Source: Penelope pileata
Taxonomy: Eukaryota > Chordata > Aves > Galliformes > Cracidae
NCBI GenBank assembly: GCA_013396635.1
Contig: WBMW01005646.1
Span: 384,212 to 448,211, forward strand
Direction of reading: 5' to 3'
Length of the DNA: 64,000 nucleotides
Shown: positions 1-12,500 of the stretch, piece after piece
How positions within the stretch are numbered: position 1 is the stretch's first letter
Layout of the letters: every line of letters begins with the position of its first letter
Made by a program: the position numbers and the translations under genes
The notes under the pieces: generated by a model
Database searches by the model: none
Told to the model about the DNA's origin: nothing
Seen by the model: only the letters and a program-made list of their open reading frames with translations

Positions 1-213
1 AAAAAAAGCTTGCCAAAGAGTAGTATTGTATGTGGACAAACCAGAAACTCTGGTGCTTATGTGATTATCTGAATGCAAAACAGCTCTGCATTTTGGAGAA
101 GTATGCTGATTGTTGGATTTAAAAATAGATATATTCATGTTTTCCCATGTTTCCATTGCGCTTTTAGTCAAATTGTTTCTGATTCATGTGTTTTCTCTTT
201 TTCTTCTTACTAG
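1..213 (+). other. Partial intron upstream of the first visible PTPN21 exon
   Basis: The stretch ends in a clear pyrimidine-rich tract and TAG at 211-213, which reads as a splice acceptor for the leader exon. No promoter or CpG island is visible, so the transcription start lies left of the window. Confidence 0.5.
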
Positions 214-405
214 GATTCCAGTGGATGCCCCTCCACTTGTATCTTGGTGGAAAACTTGCTTGTCTTTAATGGATACCGCTGCTGGTGGTTGATTTTTGGA
301 GACTTTACAGCTCCTTGCCTTTTGAGAGGAAACTGCTGTTTTTCCTCTCTCAAGTCCCTGGTGGTGGTAGCTTTTTGTCGCTAGCCATCAGTGTGGGAAA
401 AGAAG
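214..405 (+). promoter_or_regulatory. PTPN21: PTPN21 5' UTR segment with two overlapping uORFs
   Basis: This is inferred leader between the acceptor ending at 213 and the start codon at 406. It holds two small upstream ORFs: 225-269 (14 codons plus stop) and 269-292 (7 codons plus stop). They share the A of a TAATG junction. Such uORFs commonly lower initiation at the main start. The exon boundary is inferred from the acceptor only. Confidence 0.5.
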
Positions 406-585
406 ATGCCTTTACCTTTTGGGTTAAAATTGAAACGAACTCGACGTTATACAGTATCCAGCAAGAGTTGCTTGGTGGCTCGGATCCAGCTGCTCAACAA
501 TGAATTTGTGGAGTTCACGCTATCTGTGGAAAGCACGGGCCAGGAAAGTCTTGAAGCAGTGGCTCAGAGGCTTGAGTTGCGGGAG
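406..585 (+). CDS. PTPN21: PTPN21 coding exon 1 (residues 1-60)
   Basis: It encodes the start methionine and the first half of FERM lobe F1. It ends in phase 0 before GTAAGT. The upstream in-frame codon at 391 is GTG and not part of the protein. The ATG at 406 is supported by exact agreement with the remembered family N terminus. Confidence 0.97.
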
Positions 586-3500
586 GTAAGTGAACTGTCA
601 AGTTAAAGTATGGCTTTGTCTCTGGTGCTAGATGTGATCAATCCTTACCATTTGGGGCAATCAGCCTGTTTACTGGAACAGCTCTTCTGTGTGCCCCTTG
701 TTTCTTCACCCTCTGGTCTTGAGGATTGATCCAGAACAGTTGCAAAACTTACTACAAAGCTAGAGAATTCCCAAGGGAACAACATGAGAGAAGTGGCAGT
801 GAACAGAAGCTTAGAAAGATAAACAAAGCCACAGTGGTGGCTGTTTTTAAATCTGACAATGCTGACTACAGTGTCAAAAAAAAAAAAAAAGACACAAAAA
901 AACACCACCTAATTTCTGCTTAAGCAATGTGGTTAAGAATTACTAAGAGGCATGAGATTTTAGATCCTTATAGATTAAGATAGGAAAGAGGGTGTTATTT
1001 GTGTGCATATATTTCTGACGGGTTAGTACTGTGAAAAGAACCCAAAGGACAAATGTGATGTATGTACTGGTGACTATTTCTGTTGTTTGTTCACATACCA
1101 CAAACTTGTTTGCAGACAGTGCCTTTGAGCAAGCGTATAGTCATTTAGATCAATGTCTGGCTGCATGGAGAAACATGGTTTGCACTGGCTGTATCTGTAC
1201 AATATCTTCCCCCTCACCCCTCAGTTTCTTCCTAGGTATTTTGAAGGATGCTTTTGCAACTAAAACTGAACTCTTCTCCCTCCCACTTACATGGTGATTA
1301 TTCTGCAAACATTTATTACTGTACATAGCATGCAGTACTGTGGAATTTCTAAGCAGGGAATGTGCCATACAGTCAGTTCTTAGAATTGTTTTTTTCCCTG
1401 TTGGGGGAATAATAAATAAATGAAAAGGGGGTTAATCCGTTTGTCTCTGTTTGTTTACTGTGTATGTTTTCAGTCCCAATATGCTTTCTAGGTTGTCCAA
1501 ATATTCTTTAACTTTACAGTTACTGTGGAAAAATGCAATTCTGTGGAGCAGTATGATGACTTCTTTTTTTCTAGCTCTTTCTAGAAAAGGGAAAATCTAA
1601 CTACTCTCATAGCCTTAGCGTTTACTTAGAACGCATCAGCTACCATGTCTGGAATTCAATTGCTGTGATTGAATGGAGTTTGTAAATTTTACCTGTGCAC
1701 TTTCAGATGTCACTGATAAGTCAACAGACGGTGAAGAACTTAACTATGTTTGGTTTGCAAAATGCGAAGGCTTTGTCTTCCTGAATGATGACCACTTGCT
1801 TTTACTGATCTATTTACAAAGCACGGGAGATGCGTACTTTTTTCAGTGTTTCTTCATTATCTCTTTCTTTGGAGCTACTCCTAAAATCTGTTCAAAAAAA
1901 AAAAAAATGTTGGCGGTTCCCTCAATTAAGAGTCATATATCAGACTGAGGGAGTTGACACTACACTACTGAACTCTGAGCAGATTCTTTTGGTCATGCAT
2001 TCTTGCATGGATTATTTTGGCAGGAAAATGTGTTGCAATAAAAGGGAATGGAAAGTAGGGATATAAATTACTTTCCACAGCTTGCATTCAGAAAATGTTG
2101 TTTTGCCTTTAAATAGTAGGATTTGCCAGGCAGATACTGGGATAATTTTTTATTACTTTCTTAGTACGAAGTTTTCAGGAAGAAAAAATTGCATCAGCAT
2201 TTGCTAATATCTGCAAAAACAATATTGATCCTCGATACTGTGAAATACCCAGTACTTTCTAAAAGAACTCGTATTGTTAATGCACTGTACACCCCTTAAC
2301 TTCTGCATTGAAAGCGTTAAACGAGAAAGTATGACTATTTAAGCACTGAGATTTAACTCAGATAAGAAAACTGAGGCATCAGCTTCAGATTACTGTATAT
2401 GGGCTCTGTAGTTATGACATGCAGTTCCCATGCCCCCTCAGAACCGTTTGTTGCAGGGGGTTTGAGTGGAATCTTTACCTATTAACACATTGAACGGTTA
2501 AATTTATAAATGTCTCTCTCGGGTGTAGTCTGTAGGTAGTGAATTTGGGCAGTGAATTGAATGGCTTATTCTTAGTGCTGTGCCATCTTTTAAGATATTT
2601 GTTTTAACAGATCTTTATTTATATTAGAAGCCTTCAAATTATGTGGTGTGTAGCTAAACTCTGGTTTTCTTTTAGTTTTTCAATTATTGCTTCTCAGTTT
2701 CCAAGTTGTATGGACTCATACTTAAGATTCAGAAAGTCTTAAATAGGTTGACAGTTTTGTTTTGTTTATTTTGCTACTGAATGGCAAGCCTTGTAAAAAA
2801 GTGAAATGAGTGCATTGAACTAAGGAATAGCTTGTCTTCTATCCTGTGAGAGAACTATAACCAAACTTGATTTATACAAAAAGCTGTGTTTGTTGCAGAA
2901 AACCCTTCTGGGATTGCAAGTTTTGAAAAAGTGCTGAGAGCTCTGATTATTAACTAACTAGAAAAGTATGTATAGCACTGCACATGTTGGGTTTAGGACA
3001 TGAGTATACAAATTAGATACTTGAAAATATAAAAATGTTTTTAAAATGTTAGTACTGCTTGATATCGATAGGATATTTGGCAGGAGATGTTACAACTGCC
3101 AATGTTACAATGTTACCTCTTGCTGAATCTTCTAATTCTGTTTGTTTTTGTTTTATAGCACTTTTATACCAGAATAAAGGGGCAAATTCTGCTAGTGTGC
3201 CAGCAGACTCTGCCTTCGGTGCAGATGTGTGGTAGAGAGTATTCAAGTACAAGAATGAATTATGTTTTCAAAAAAAAATAGGGAACATTTGTGTAAAGTA
3301 TGTGTGGTGTACATGCAAATTCCTGTGTTTGTTTTGGACATGAATGGGAGAGAATGAATCAAGGTTATCCAAATTCTGAATAACTTGGAAGTTCTGAAAC
3401 AGCGCTTCAGTGTTCTGTAAAACTTTGCTCTGAAGTCCAAAGTAACATCTCCTGTTTGGAGAAAACACATAAAAATACCTTTAATTGAGTGTGGTGTGTT

Positions 3501-6500
3501 TACATAGATAAACAATGTTTTTAAAATGAGAGCAAGTGCAGCCATAAACACTCTTGCATGTGTATGTATCAGTAAGCATATTGACTAGCAAATACGTTGG
3601 GCCAAGTAATGACAAAGAGGGCACTTTAATAATTATGCTTATGCCTCGTACCAAAGTTTGACAAAATTCTGGCTAATGCTTAGAGAAATAAAACAAGAAG
3701 TGCTGATTTTTGAACTGGTAATGGCCACCTTTCTGAATGAAGTTTTGTTTAACATTGGGAAAGGGGGAGAAATTATCATGGAGGAATGCCTGTAAAAACC
3801 TTCAGTGTGTAATCTTATTAATTTAAAAATGTGACTTTCTTGAAAAACAAAATTGATTCCAACTTGAACATATAGTCATTTTAATTGTACCAAAATCATA
3901 ATTTAGGGGCCCAGATACACAGAAAAACAGAGCATTCGCATTACTAAAAATTAGGAATTGCCCTCGGTGCAATTATTGTAGTTTCTTTTTTCTGAAGGAA
4001 AAAAGCTGTATGTTCAGGTGTAAGATTTGTGCTTGATCTTACATTAAGCAAAACAAAATTAATTAAGGATTTTCCATGAAAGGCTTGGTGGCAATTAGGT
4101 AACCCTGCCCCTGATTTTTCTAGTTTTTTTAATAAAGTTATGTCATAATTTGAATATACCACCTAACTGTATTTTTGCACTGTCACGATACAGTGAATTG
4201 TGGTATAGTTTTAAACTAATTTTGGCAATTACAATTTTTGTTATTTTTGAAGCAAGCACATTAGTTTATTGCTTAATATTTTTAGACTACTTTGACATTT
4301 TGCTTTTCTTAGTTGTAAAGTGATCAGAATTTCTGAATCCAGTGAATGGGAATGTAGTATTTCCTTTAATGGTGATGCTATGTAAAGTGTGAGTCAGAAA
4401 CAGATATGTGAGCCCATCCTTCTTGATGTCTTGAACAGAGATGGGAAAAGTAACACAATTTACAGAAAAAGAAGTACCTTCGTGTGTTTTCTGGTTAACT
4501 GATAGCTGACCTATTTCTGCAAGAAATTAAAATATGTCTTGATGGGATATAATGTCTTGTATGTGCTGTAGAGGTATTGCTCTTTAGCTTGTGGATTAGC
4601 CAGTTTACTTTTGTTTAACATACTGAGGAGTAAGATGTGCCTTGCCTGTCAGAGGAAGTCCATTTATTCAAAGGATTTGAAGGGAGTAAAAACACATATT
4701 GTACTGTGATTCTTGTGGTGTTCTATTTCAAATAAATTAGAATGTCAGATTACCTTGCAAAGTATTGATTGTAAAAAACACGTTTTTTAAATTTCTTATC
4801 TGTGCAATATTGATTTAAGCTGTAATTGGCAACTGTTTTGTTTAAATAGCATTTGTGAAAACCACATCGGAGTAGTCAGGAGAAAATCCTTAAGGGGAGT
4901 GGGGATGGACTGTGTTGGAAAAAACATTTACTCTGTGAAAGAAATGGTTAAGATTGGTTTCTCCCTGTGTTTTCTTAGGTACATTGCTAAATCCTTCTTA
5001 CAGGCAGCTGCAGTTGAAAATCTTGTCAGTGCTAGAAGAACAAAAATAGTAAAGCTGAAGTGCCCTGAAGCGAGTAGCTTCGAGGTGGGAAAAAGAGGGG
5101 ATTTTTATGAGGCTAGTCAGCCCTCTTGCTTGTTCTGCAGGACCTGGTGGATGTCGAGGGCTGCAGCTTTCTGTTCAGTGGCACGTACGTGGCAAGACTT
5201 GGAGGTTTCTTTTTCCACCGCTTCCAGGAAGTCTTGGATCTTGTACACTGGCCAGTCCGGGCTGCTCAAAACCTTTCTCCACTAAAGACTTGAAGATTTG
5301 TGGAGGGGGTTGTCTGCTGCGATAAGAAGAAAGTTTCTGCAGATTTTGTAGAGCCTTTTGTCTCCTGTAGTTCTCAACATAGAACATAGAGTAAAGCCTT
5401 CACTTGGTATGTGGCAGTTATGCATAGTAAAAGTTTATCAACCTAGTTCTGAAAGCAGTTTATTTAAACTGTTATATTCTGATGGCAGGGGCTGTTTTGT
5501 ATCCAAGTGTAAGATCAAGCTAGACACAGTGGAGTCGCTGGGCTAATTGCGATTTTAAGTCTGGCTGCAGTGCTTATTTGGGGACGGTGTTTTCAGCGTT
5601 CTCTTCAGGAAAGTCTTATGGCATGTTTTATTCACATGTACCAATGTAAAGAAGAAAAAACACCCACAAAAAGTATTTTTTATTCTTTATCTGAGGAGCT
5701 AGAGAGAATAATTTTGTGAAAGATGACAGTAGTAGCGTTGTCACACAGTCAAGTTTGGGGATTGTAACAGGTGCTGTTAAATTCAAGTGAGATTATTACA
5801 CACTTGATGTCTGACATATACATTTGTCGTTCACATTCCTTTCCTAAATAGTGTAAATTGTGACCAATATAGATCCTGAGATTCTTTATTAAAACTTTTT
5901 TCTTCTCATGATACGTATAAATTTTGTTTAGAGTACAGCCAAACCAAGTGGAATTCTGTTAGGGATGAGACTGGTCCAATTTAAGGAAAATAAAATGAGA
6001 TGCTGCAGCTAATTATAGCTAACTAATATCAGACAGTTGGTACTGGGAAGAAAGACTGTGTCATTGATTCAATTTCAAAGGAAATCCAAGGATGGAGATT
6101 TGATGCCTCTTTCGGCTACCTCTTCCACTGTTTGAATAGTCTCACTATAAATTTTTTTTTTTTTCCAATCTAACTAAGGTTTTGCACACTGTAGCTTGTG
6201 CTCACTAATTCTTATCCCTACAGGGGACCTCACTGGAAGTCATAGAATCATAGAATCATTGAATGGTTCAGGTTGGAAGGGACCTTAGAGATCATCTTGT
6301 TCCAACCCCCTTGCCATGGGCAAGGACACCTCCCACTAGACCAGGTTGCTCAAAGCCTCATCCAGCCTGGCTTTGAATACTTCCAGGGAGGAAGTATTGT
6401 CCTTTACAAGAAGAGTCTGGCTCTGTCTTCTCTGGCTATTAAGTAAACTGAAGACAGCAGTAAGATTTTAACTTAGTCTCTTCTTGAGACTGATCACCCT

Positions 6501-9500
6501 CGCTTCTCAGACTCTCATCAGACATCGTGCAAAAAGATATAATAGTCTCCTGCAGTAATGTAATTTCATGGCACACATACCTGACGGAGCTCCTCTGCTT
6601 AGCTTGTGAGGGCTGACTGACTTTGCAGATGCTGGTGTGGATGCCGCCTCTCCCTCCCACCAGCCTAAGGGCTGTTAGGTTAATGTTGGGCTTTTGTTAC
6701 TTTTGCGTTGTTGATGCTTGACATTTCTGTCTGTAGTGGCAGGAAGCAGCTAGGTAGAAAGCAACTGCAGAAATGTGAAGGTCCTTTTATTTATATTTGA
6801 CTTTCTTCAAAGGGGTTGGGTGATGAATAACTCTCTAAAATAAATGAACCTCAAAATAGTGTTAATCTTAACAGCTTAACATATTTTCAGAATTATGTCA
6901 TTACATTCTTTTTAGAATTGGGTGTTGTCCTGTGCTGCTAATAATAAAATGTTTTAGTAATGAATAAAATTGATTCTATTTTAATCAGTGCAAATATTCC
7001 AGGGTGCATAAGCTCCTCTGAAAATTCAGAGGATCAAATTCTGCCCTTGAAGTCAAATGAAAGGCTTGCGTACAAGTCAGAAGGTGGGGTTTGGCCCATA
7101 GTGTTTGCCTTGGCTTGTATTTTATTTGCTTTTGATAATCCAGATTGGAGGAGTTTTTAAGGGAAAATAACATGACAGAAAAATCTTATTCAAGGATATG
7201 CTGGATTCCAGGATATATTTTAAACTGTGGAAATGTTTTCCTTAGTCTAGTGCCAGTAATGTATCAGTTCTGTGTGTGGGTAAGAAAAAGTGGTCAGTTC
7301 TGTATGGAAATGGACCAGCATAAGGGATCATCATGGCTTAAAAATAGGCTGTGCATTCAGTTTATCCTTTAGGTTGTAGAATCAGGAGTATCCTCGTTCA
7401 GAGAGTACAAACCACTGGTACTGCTACCAGACATTTGTGCTCATTCTCTCCTTTCCTTTCTGTTACAAATCTGTGTTTCTTTGAGGCTTACATACACCAA
7501 TGCTGCAGTTGAAACTTACTCGAAGAGTTGCTTGGAAATATTTAGCTGATTTCCAGGAGTGTTTATGTAGTATCTTTTCCAGAATTCTTTCAGCTTTGAT
7601 GGTTTGCTTCCACAGGTCCTGTCACCTATAGGTTTTGGTGTCTGCTCGGCCTTGGCTTGCATCCGGTGGCTGCGGTCAGTGTTCCAGGCCGTGCTCTCAG
7701 CGGGGCGGTGCGGTTAGCTGTGGGCAGGCAGGCTGAGCCAGCACGATGGGCTTCCTTTCCTCATTTAGGGTGCAGAATGGATTGTGAGGGGTAGTTCATT
7801 TGGTACATTTTATCTTACATAGTGTGAGATGTTGCGCTGAATGTAATATTTCTTCCTCATGGAGTTTCTGTGGCACTGTTGTTAAAATTCTTAATGTCTT
7901 AAGGAATCTTGAGCTGCTGTCTTCTCAACATCCCTGTGGGGTGACAGAGGTTCCTACACACTGATCTTAGGGATGAGAGAATTGAAGCACAGAAATAAAA
8001 GCCAACATTTTCTAAGGTATCAGCTGACTGGTGCACTTGAACTGAGAAAGTTAGAATACAGTACTTTTTATAGTATTTCTGTTCAGAGCCATGTTCTTTT
8101 TGTCCCCTTGAAACTGGCGGTGTTTGACTTCTTAAATTTCACTCGATTTTCAGAATTCCAAAGTGAAGAGCACACAATGTCCACCTGAGAAAATTTTGAT
8201 TTGAAGGATTTGCTTTACAAGAGAGCTGTTTCTGACATGGGAATAGAATCTGTTGTTCTGTGGTGATTTCTAAACTTTCCTAACCGTGAAACTATTTCCC
8301 CTATATCAGACTACCTTTGTTCTAGATATCTTCCACCATACTGAAAAACTGATTTTCTTCTATGAACAGTTCTAATTTAAATTAACGTTTGTATTATAGC
8401 CTGTTTGTTGTAAAATCAGACTAGAATTGTCTTAGAACTTGCAGAAGGTTAAACTGACAGCCTACATTCTAACATATGTTGTCTTCTTCACACTGAATCT
8501 CGAGTTAGACTGTACCGATCACATTAATTTAGTTTTTTTTAAGCTCTGAGAAAACAAAAATCACTTAAAATGCATTGATGCTAATTTAGAGAGGGACAAA
8601 GAAGTACATTTTGCCAGTAGATTTCAAAAGTATTTGCTAAATGTCGAAGGAACATTATGCTTTAGAAATAGCTTGAATTTCACAGTTTTTGCTGAAGATA
8701 ATGCTTTTACAGAACAGATGATACTATGAATGTAATACTACACCTTTACTTTTGTGTCCAAAATTACTTAATGGTCTTTACTGATATGGAGAATTGACTT
8801 CATTGCTTTCTCTGAAGTCTGGTAGGTACCCATGCTGTGGTTGCATGCAAAGTGAGCCTATCAGAGCTGTAAGGGATGGGGAGAATCCCATGAGACTAGG
8901 TCCTTCATCTCATCTAGACTATAAATTAAGAAGATGGATTTCTATGTGGTTTGTCAGACATGCTTGTTTTCACGGGAAAGTACTAAAATGCCCTTTCAGT
9001 ACTATCAACTCTCACTCCCCAACACATTTTAAATCTGTGCTCTAGCGCATCGAAATGATAGTTTCTGAGAAAATAATAATAAATATTTTGTTTGCTAGGT
9101 AGACAGTTTTTCCAAGTCTAATTCAGGGAAATTATTGAAGTAGAAAAGAACATGTGATAAATATTCCTTTGCTTCATAAAATGCCTTCCTTAACAGCTTT
9201 ATTTTGTATAAGTTAAAAACATCTGAAAACATAATTATATTATATAAAGAAATGTGTTGGATTAAAGGTGTTGGTATTTCTAACATTTCAACATATAATG
9301 ATATATGTCTAGCAAGGACTAGGAGAATTTCCATATAAATATCCTCATCTTAGTTGGTGCTTCATTGCATTCCCTTATCTACTGCCCTCAATAAAAACAA
9401 TGTAATTATGGTTTCCAGTTTTTCTGTGATAATGACATTATTTTCCAGTCTGCATCTGTTTGATAGTCCAGAAATGGTTGAAATAAGTGCTGCAGGAGAA

Positions 9501-12500
9501 GACTGCAATCAATTTAAACATAGTGGAGAAATTTAAATTTGATTGAGTGGCTCTGCAGTGCCACTCATTAGAACTACGTTGTGAAGTCACAGAAAAATAG
9601 TGTAGTCTGACTCCTTTTCATAGCAGATTGTGCTGTCTAATCAAAGTTAAATTGTGTTTCTCAAGATGTCGTTCAGTCAAATCCCAGGGATGGACATCCC
9701 TCAGCTGCTTGGGTCGATCTGTTCCACTGCATGCTCTATTTTGTGTTTTTTTTTTGTGTGGTCACAAGTTGCCTGCTTAAGCAAGGTAGTAGATTCTTTG
9801 CTCTAATGGAATGAACCATACATGTGCTCTAATGAGCTTGTCTTTGACTCTGACTTTTCGATAACCTATAACCTTAGTATCTTACAGCTTTTATTTCTTG
9901 GTAGCAAGATTTTCATGCAGTGTATTTTATCTAGTCTGGCAATATTAAATTTGTTTTGTCACTGAATTGCCTCTTTTTCAGATTACGTATTTCAGCCTGT
10001 GGTATTACAATAAGCAGAATCAGCGCAGATGGGTAGATTTGGACAAGCCTCTGAAAAAGCAGCTGGACAAATATGCCTTGGAACCAACTGTATATTTTGG
10101 AGTAGTGTTCTATGTGCCTACTGTTTCTCAGCTTCAGCAGGAGATTACCAGGTAAACTTTACAAATTTGTTTATAATTTTGCTTTCAGCATTCTGAAAAG
10201 TATAGCTCATATACAAATTGGCTGTGCTTTCCTCTCCCCAATCTTTATAGAAATAGAAATTATTACTTTAGGCAGCAGTTATGTTCAAACTATGTATTTA
10301 TTTCCCTTTTGAATGTTTAAAATATGTTATAAACTAAGCAAAGAATAACTTTTCAGTGATCTTAGGAATCTGTTCAAACCTGTGTTGATGTACTGTGGCT
10401 TTTTTCTTTCTTTTTATTTTTTTAGGGCCTGAGTTCGGTCTCAGTTATTTTGGTGTGTTTTATGTAAGGATATTATCTGGTGTCATGCAGCATAGTCCTT
10501 TTTTTGCGGTAGGATCCAGGAAAAATCTAAGCAATATTTCTAACATGTCACTGAATTTTAATAGTTAAGCAAAGGAAGAGATTAACTTCTAATGATCAAA
10601 ATGTTTACCTAACTTTTCTTATCTCTGAAAGAATGGCAGTGTTCTCAGCTTTAGTTCACGACAGTTAATGTAGTGTACAATATTGAGGAAGTTAAGAATC
10701 TTTTAAAATTTCACTTGCAGAAGAAAAATGTCCTTCTTGTCTGAATCTGTGTAACTGTATCAGTATTTGTGAATCTTGAGGTGTTTTTGGATGTGCTATG
10801 TTGACTGAGATAGGGTGTGCCATGGATGGCTGAAAGGGCCAGAAGAATTCGTGAAAATAGTGGTTTCAACTGTGGACAGATGGTACAGCTAGCAGTGTTT
10901 GCATGTTGAAGAGATGACCCGGGAAAAGGCCAAAGAAATGGAAAAAAATGTGCTACCTTGTAAGTGAGAACAATATGTGCTCAGGAACTGTTCTGCAGAA
11001 ATGAAAGTAACTGTTGTGATTGAAGGGATGTGCATATGAGATTTACTGGAAGGGAATGCAGTAATGCTGCAGCAGCGTGCTGGACGTTATGAAGAGGAGG
11101 TAATAGGAATATTAAGGAGGAAATACAAGAAAGAAAAGGAATTTCTGAGTCTGTGGTGGTAGATAGAAATTGTGGAGATTCTGCCTCTTTGAGAGGGATT
11201 ACGATTTGATTCTGCAGTAGATAAATGAAAGCTAAAGGAAGAGTTAATAAAGACCATGAAGTAATAGGTCTGAATGATGAGGAAGACTATCCTTCCCACA
11301 TACTTGTGAATGGAGAGAGGAGTAGGAAATGCAGTCTCTTGAAAATAAGAGTCCACGTTAGCTTTTCCTTTTTCTTTATTTTATTTTTTTCATGTAGGTA
11401 TCAGTATTATTTGCAATTAAAGAAAGATATCTTGGAGGGCAACATTCCTTGCACACTAGAACAAGCAATACAGTTGGCTGGTTTAGCTGTTCAAGGTAAG
11501 TAAGGTAATTATGCCATTTAGCTAATGTTGCATTGCAAATATTTTCTGTTGCATGGTTTCTATTTATTGGTTATGGATCTCTTTCCTTGATGTAGTAAAA
11601 ATGCAAGAGGTAGTTACTTTCCAGCGTACATTCCATTTCTATAAAATACATTTTTGTTTTCAGTTGACAGCCTTAGAAATACACTGACAGTTCAGTAGGT
11701 TAAGAAAGGCTTGCTCCTTTATTCTTCATCACCAAGTGTATTGGCTGGGGAGGGGGGCAGTGGGATCAGCTGTGCTGTGCTTACTGGTATTTCAGTGCAG
11801 TCCTCAAAAGCGTACCTGGTATCTAACGTGTTTTCAGGAGTTGGGTTTGACTCAGACACCTGAATTCATTTGGAGGTAAGGGCTCTAGCTGTCTGCTTTC
11901 ATCAGCAGAGCTTTCATCCGTTTCTGTTACTGAAGGCTCTTTATCATGACATGGTCACAAGAGAAATGGATGTATTTTAATAATAAGCAGATTTGAATGT
12001 ACAGCAGTACTTGTATCTGCACTTTTTCTCCCAAATGTCATAACACCAAAGATTAGTTCAAGCTAGTGCACAAGGCTGTTAAAAATCCTTATGTTCAAAT
12101 CTTTCCTGAAGACCCATTTCTGAGCTGCATATGCAAAAATTGCTACTTTATTTTTCCTAATTAGTGTTAAGTGGTGTCCTGGTTTGACCTAGCAGACAGC
12201 TAAGTCCCCCACAGTTGTTCGCTCACCCTCCCCCCTCCCAAGTGGGATGGGGGAGAGAATTAAGGAATAAGTACGGCAGAACTCGTGGGTTGAGATAAAA
12301 GCTATTTACTAAGACAGCAGAGAGAATAAAAGAAATACCAGTACATATATATATATAAGATAAGAAACAAGAAATAATACCCAAAGCAAGGGACCAACAA
12401 CCGATACCCAACCGGCCAGCAGCCCCTCCCTCCGAGCAAGAGAACGATTTCTCTTCCGTAAAAGTCACATGATGTGATGTGGTATGGAATAGCTCTTTGG

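Larger units (their letters stand above)
586..9981 (+). other. PTPN21 intron after coding exon 1 (9.4 kb)
   Basis: Large AT-rich intron. It holds a reverse CR1 fragment (6241-6520), a possible antisense relic (5110-5390) and a GC-richer patch near 7610-7760. Poly-A or poly-T runs occur near 876, 1894, 6153 and 9740. The remaining open frames are short and unlike any protein I recognise. Confidence 0.85.

Noticed and set aside
4899..5285. 128-codon plus-strand open frame
   Set aside because: Its right half is the antisense shadow of the minus-strand relic at 5110-5390; the left half is AT-rich intron with no known similarity.
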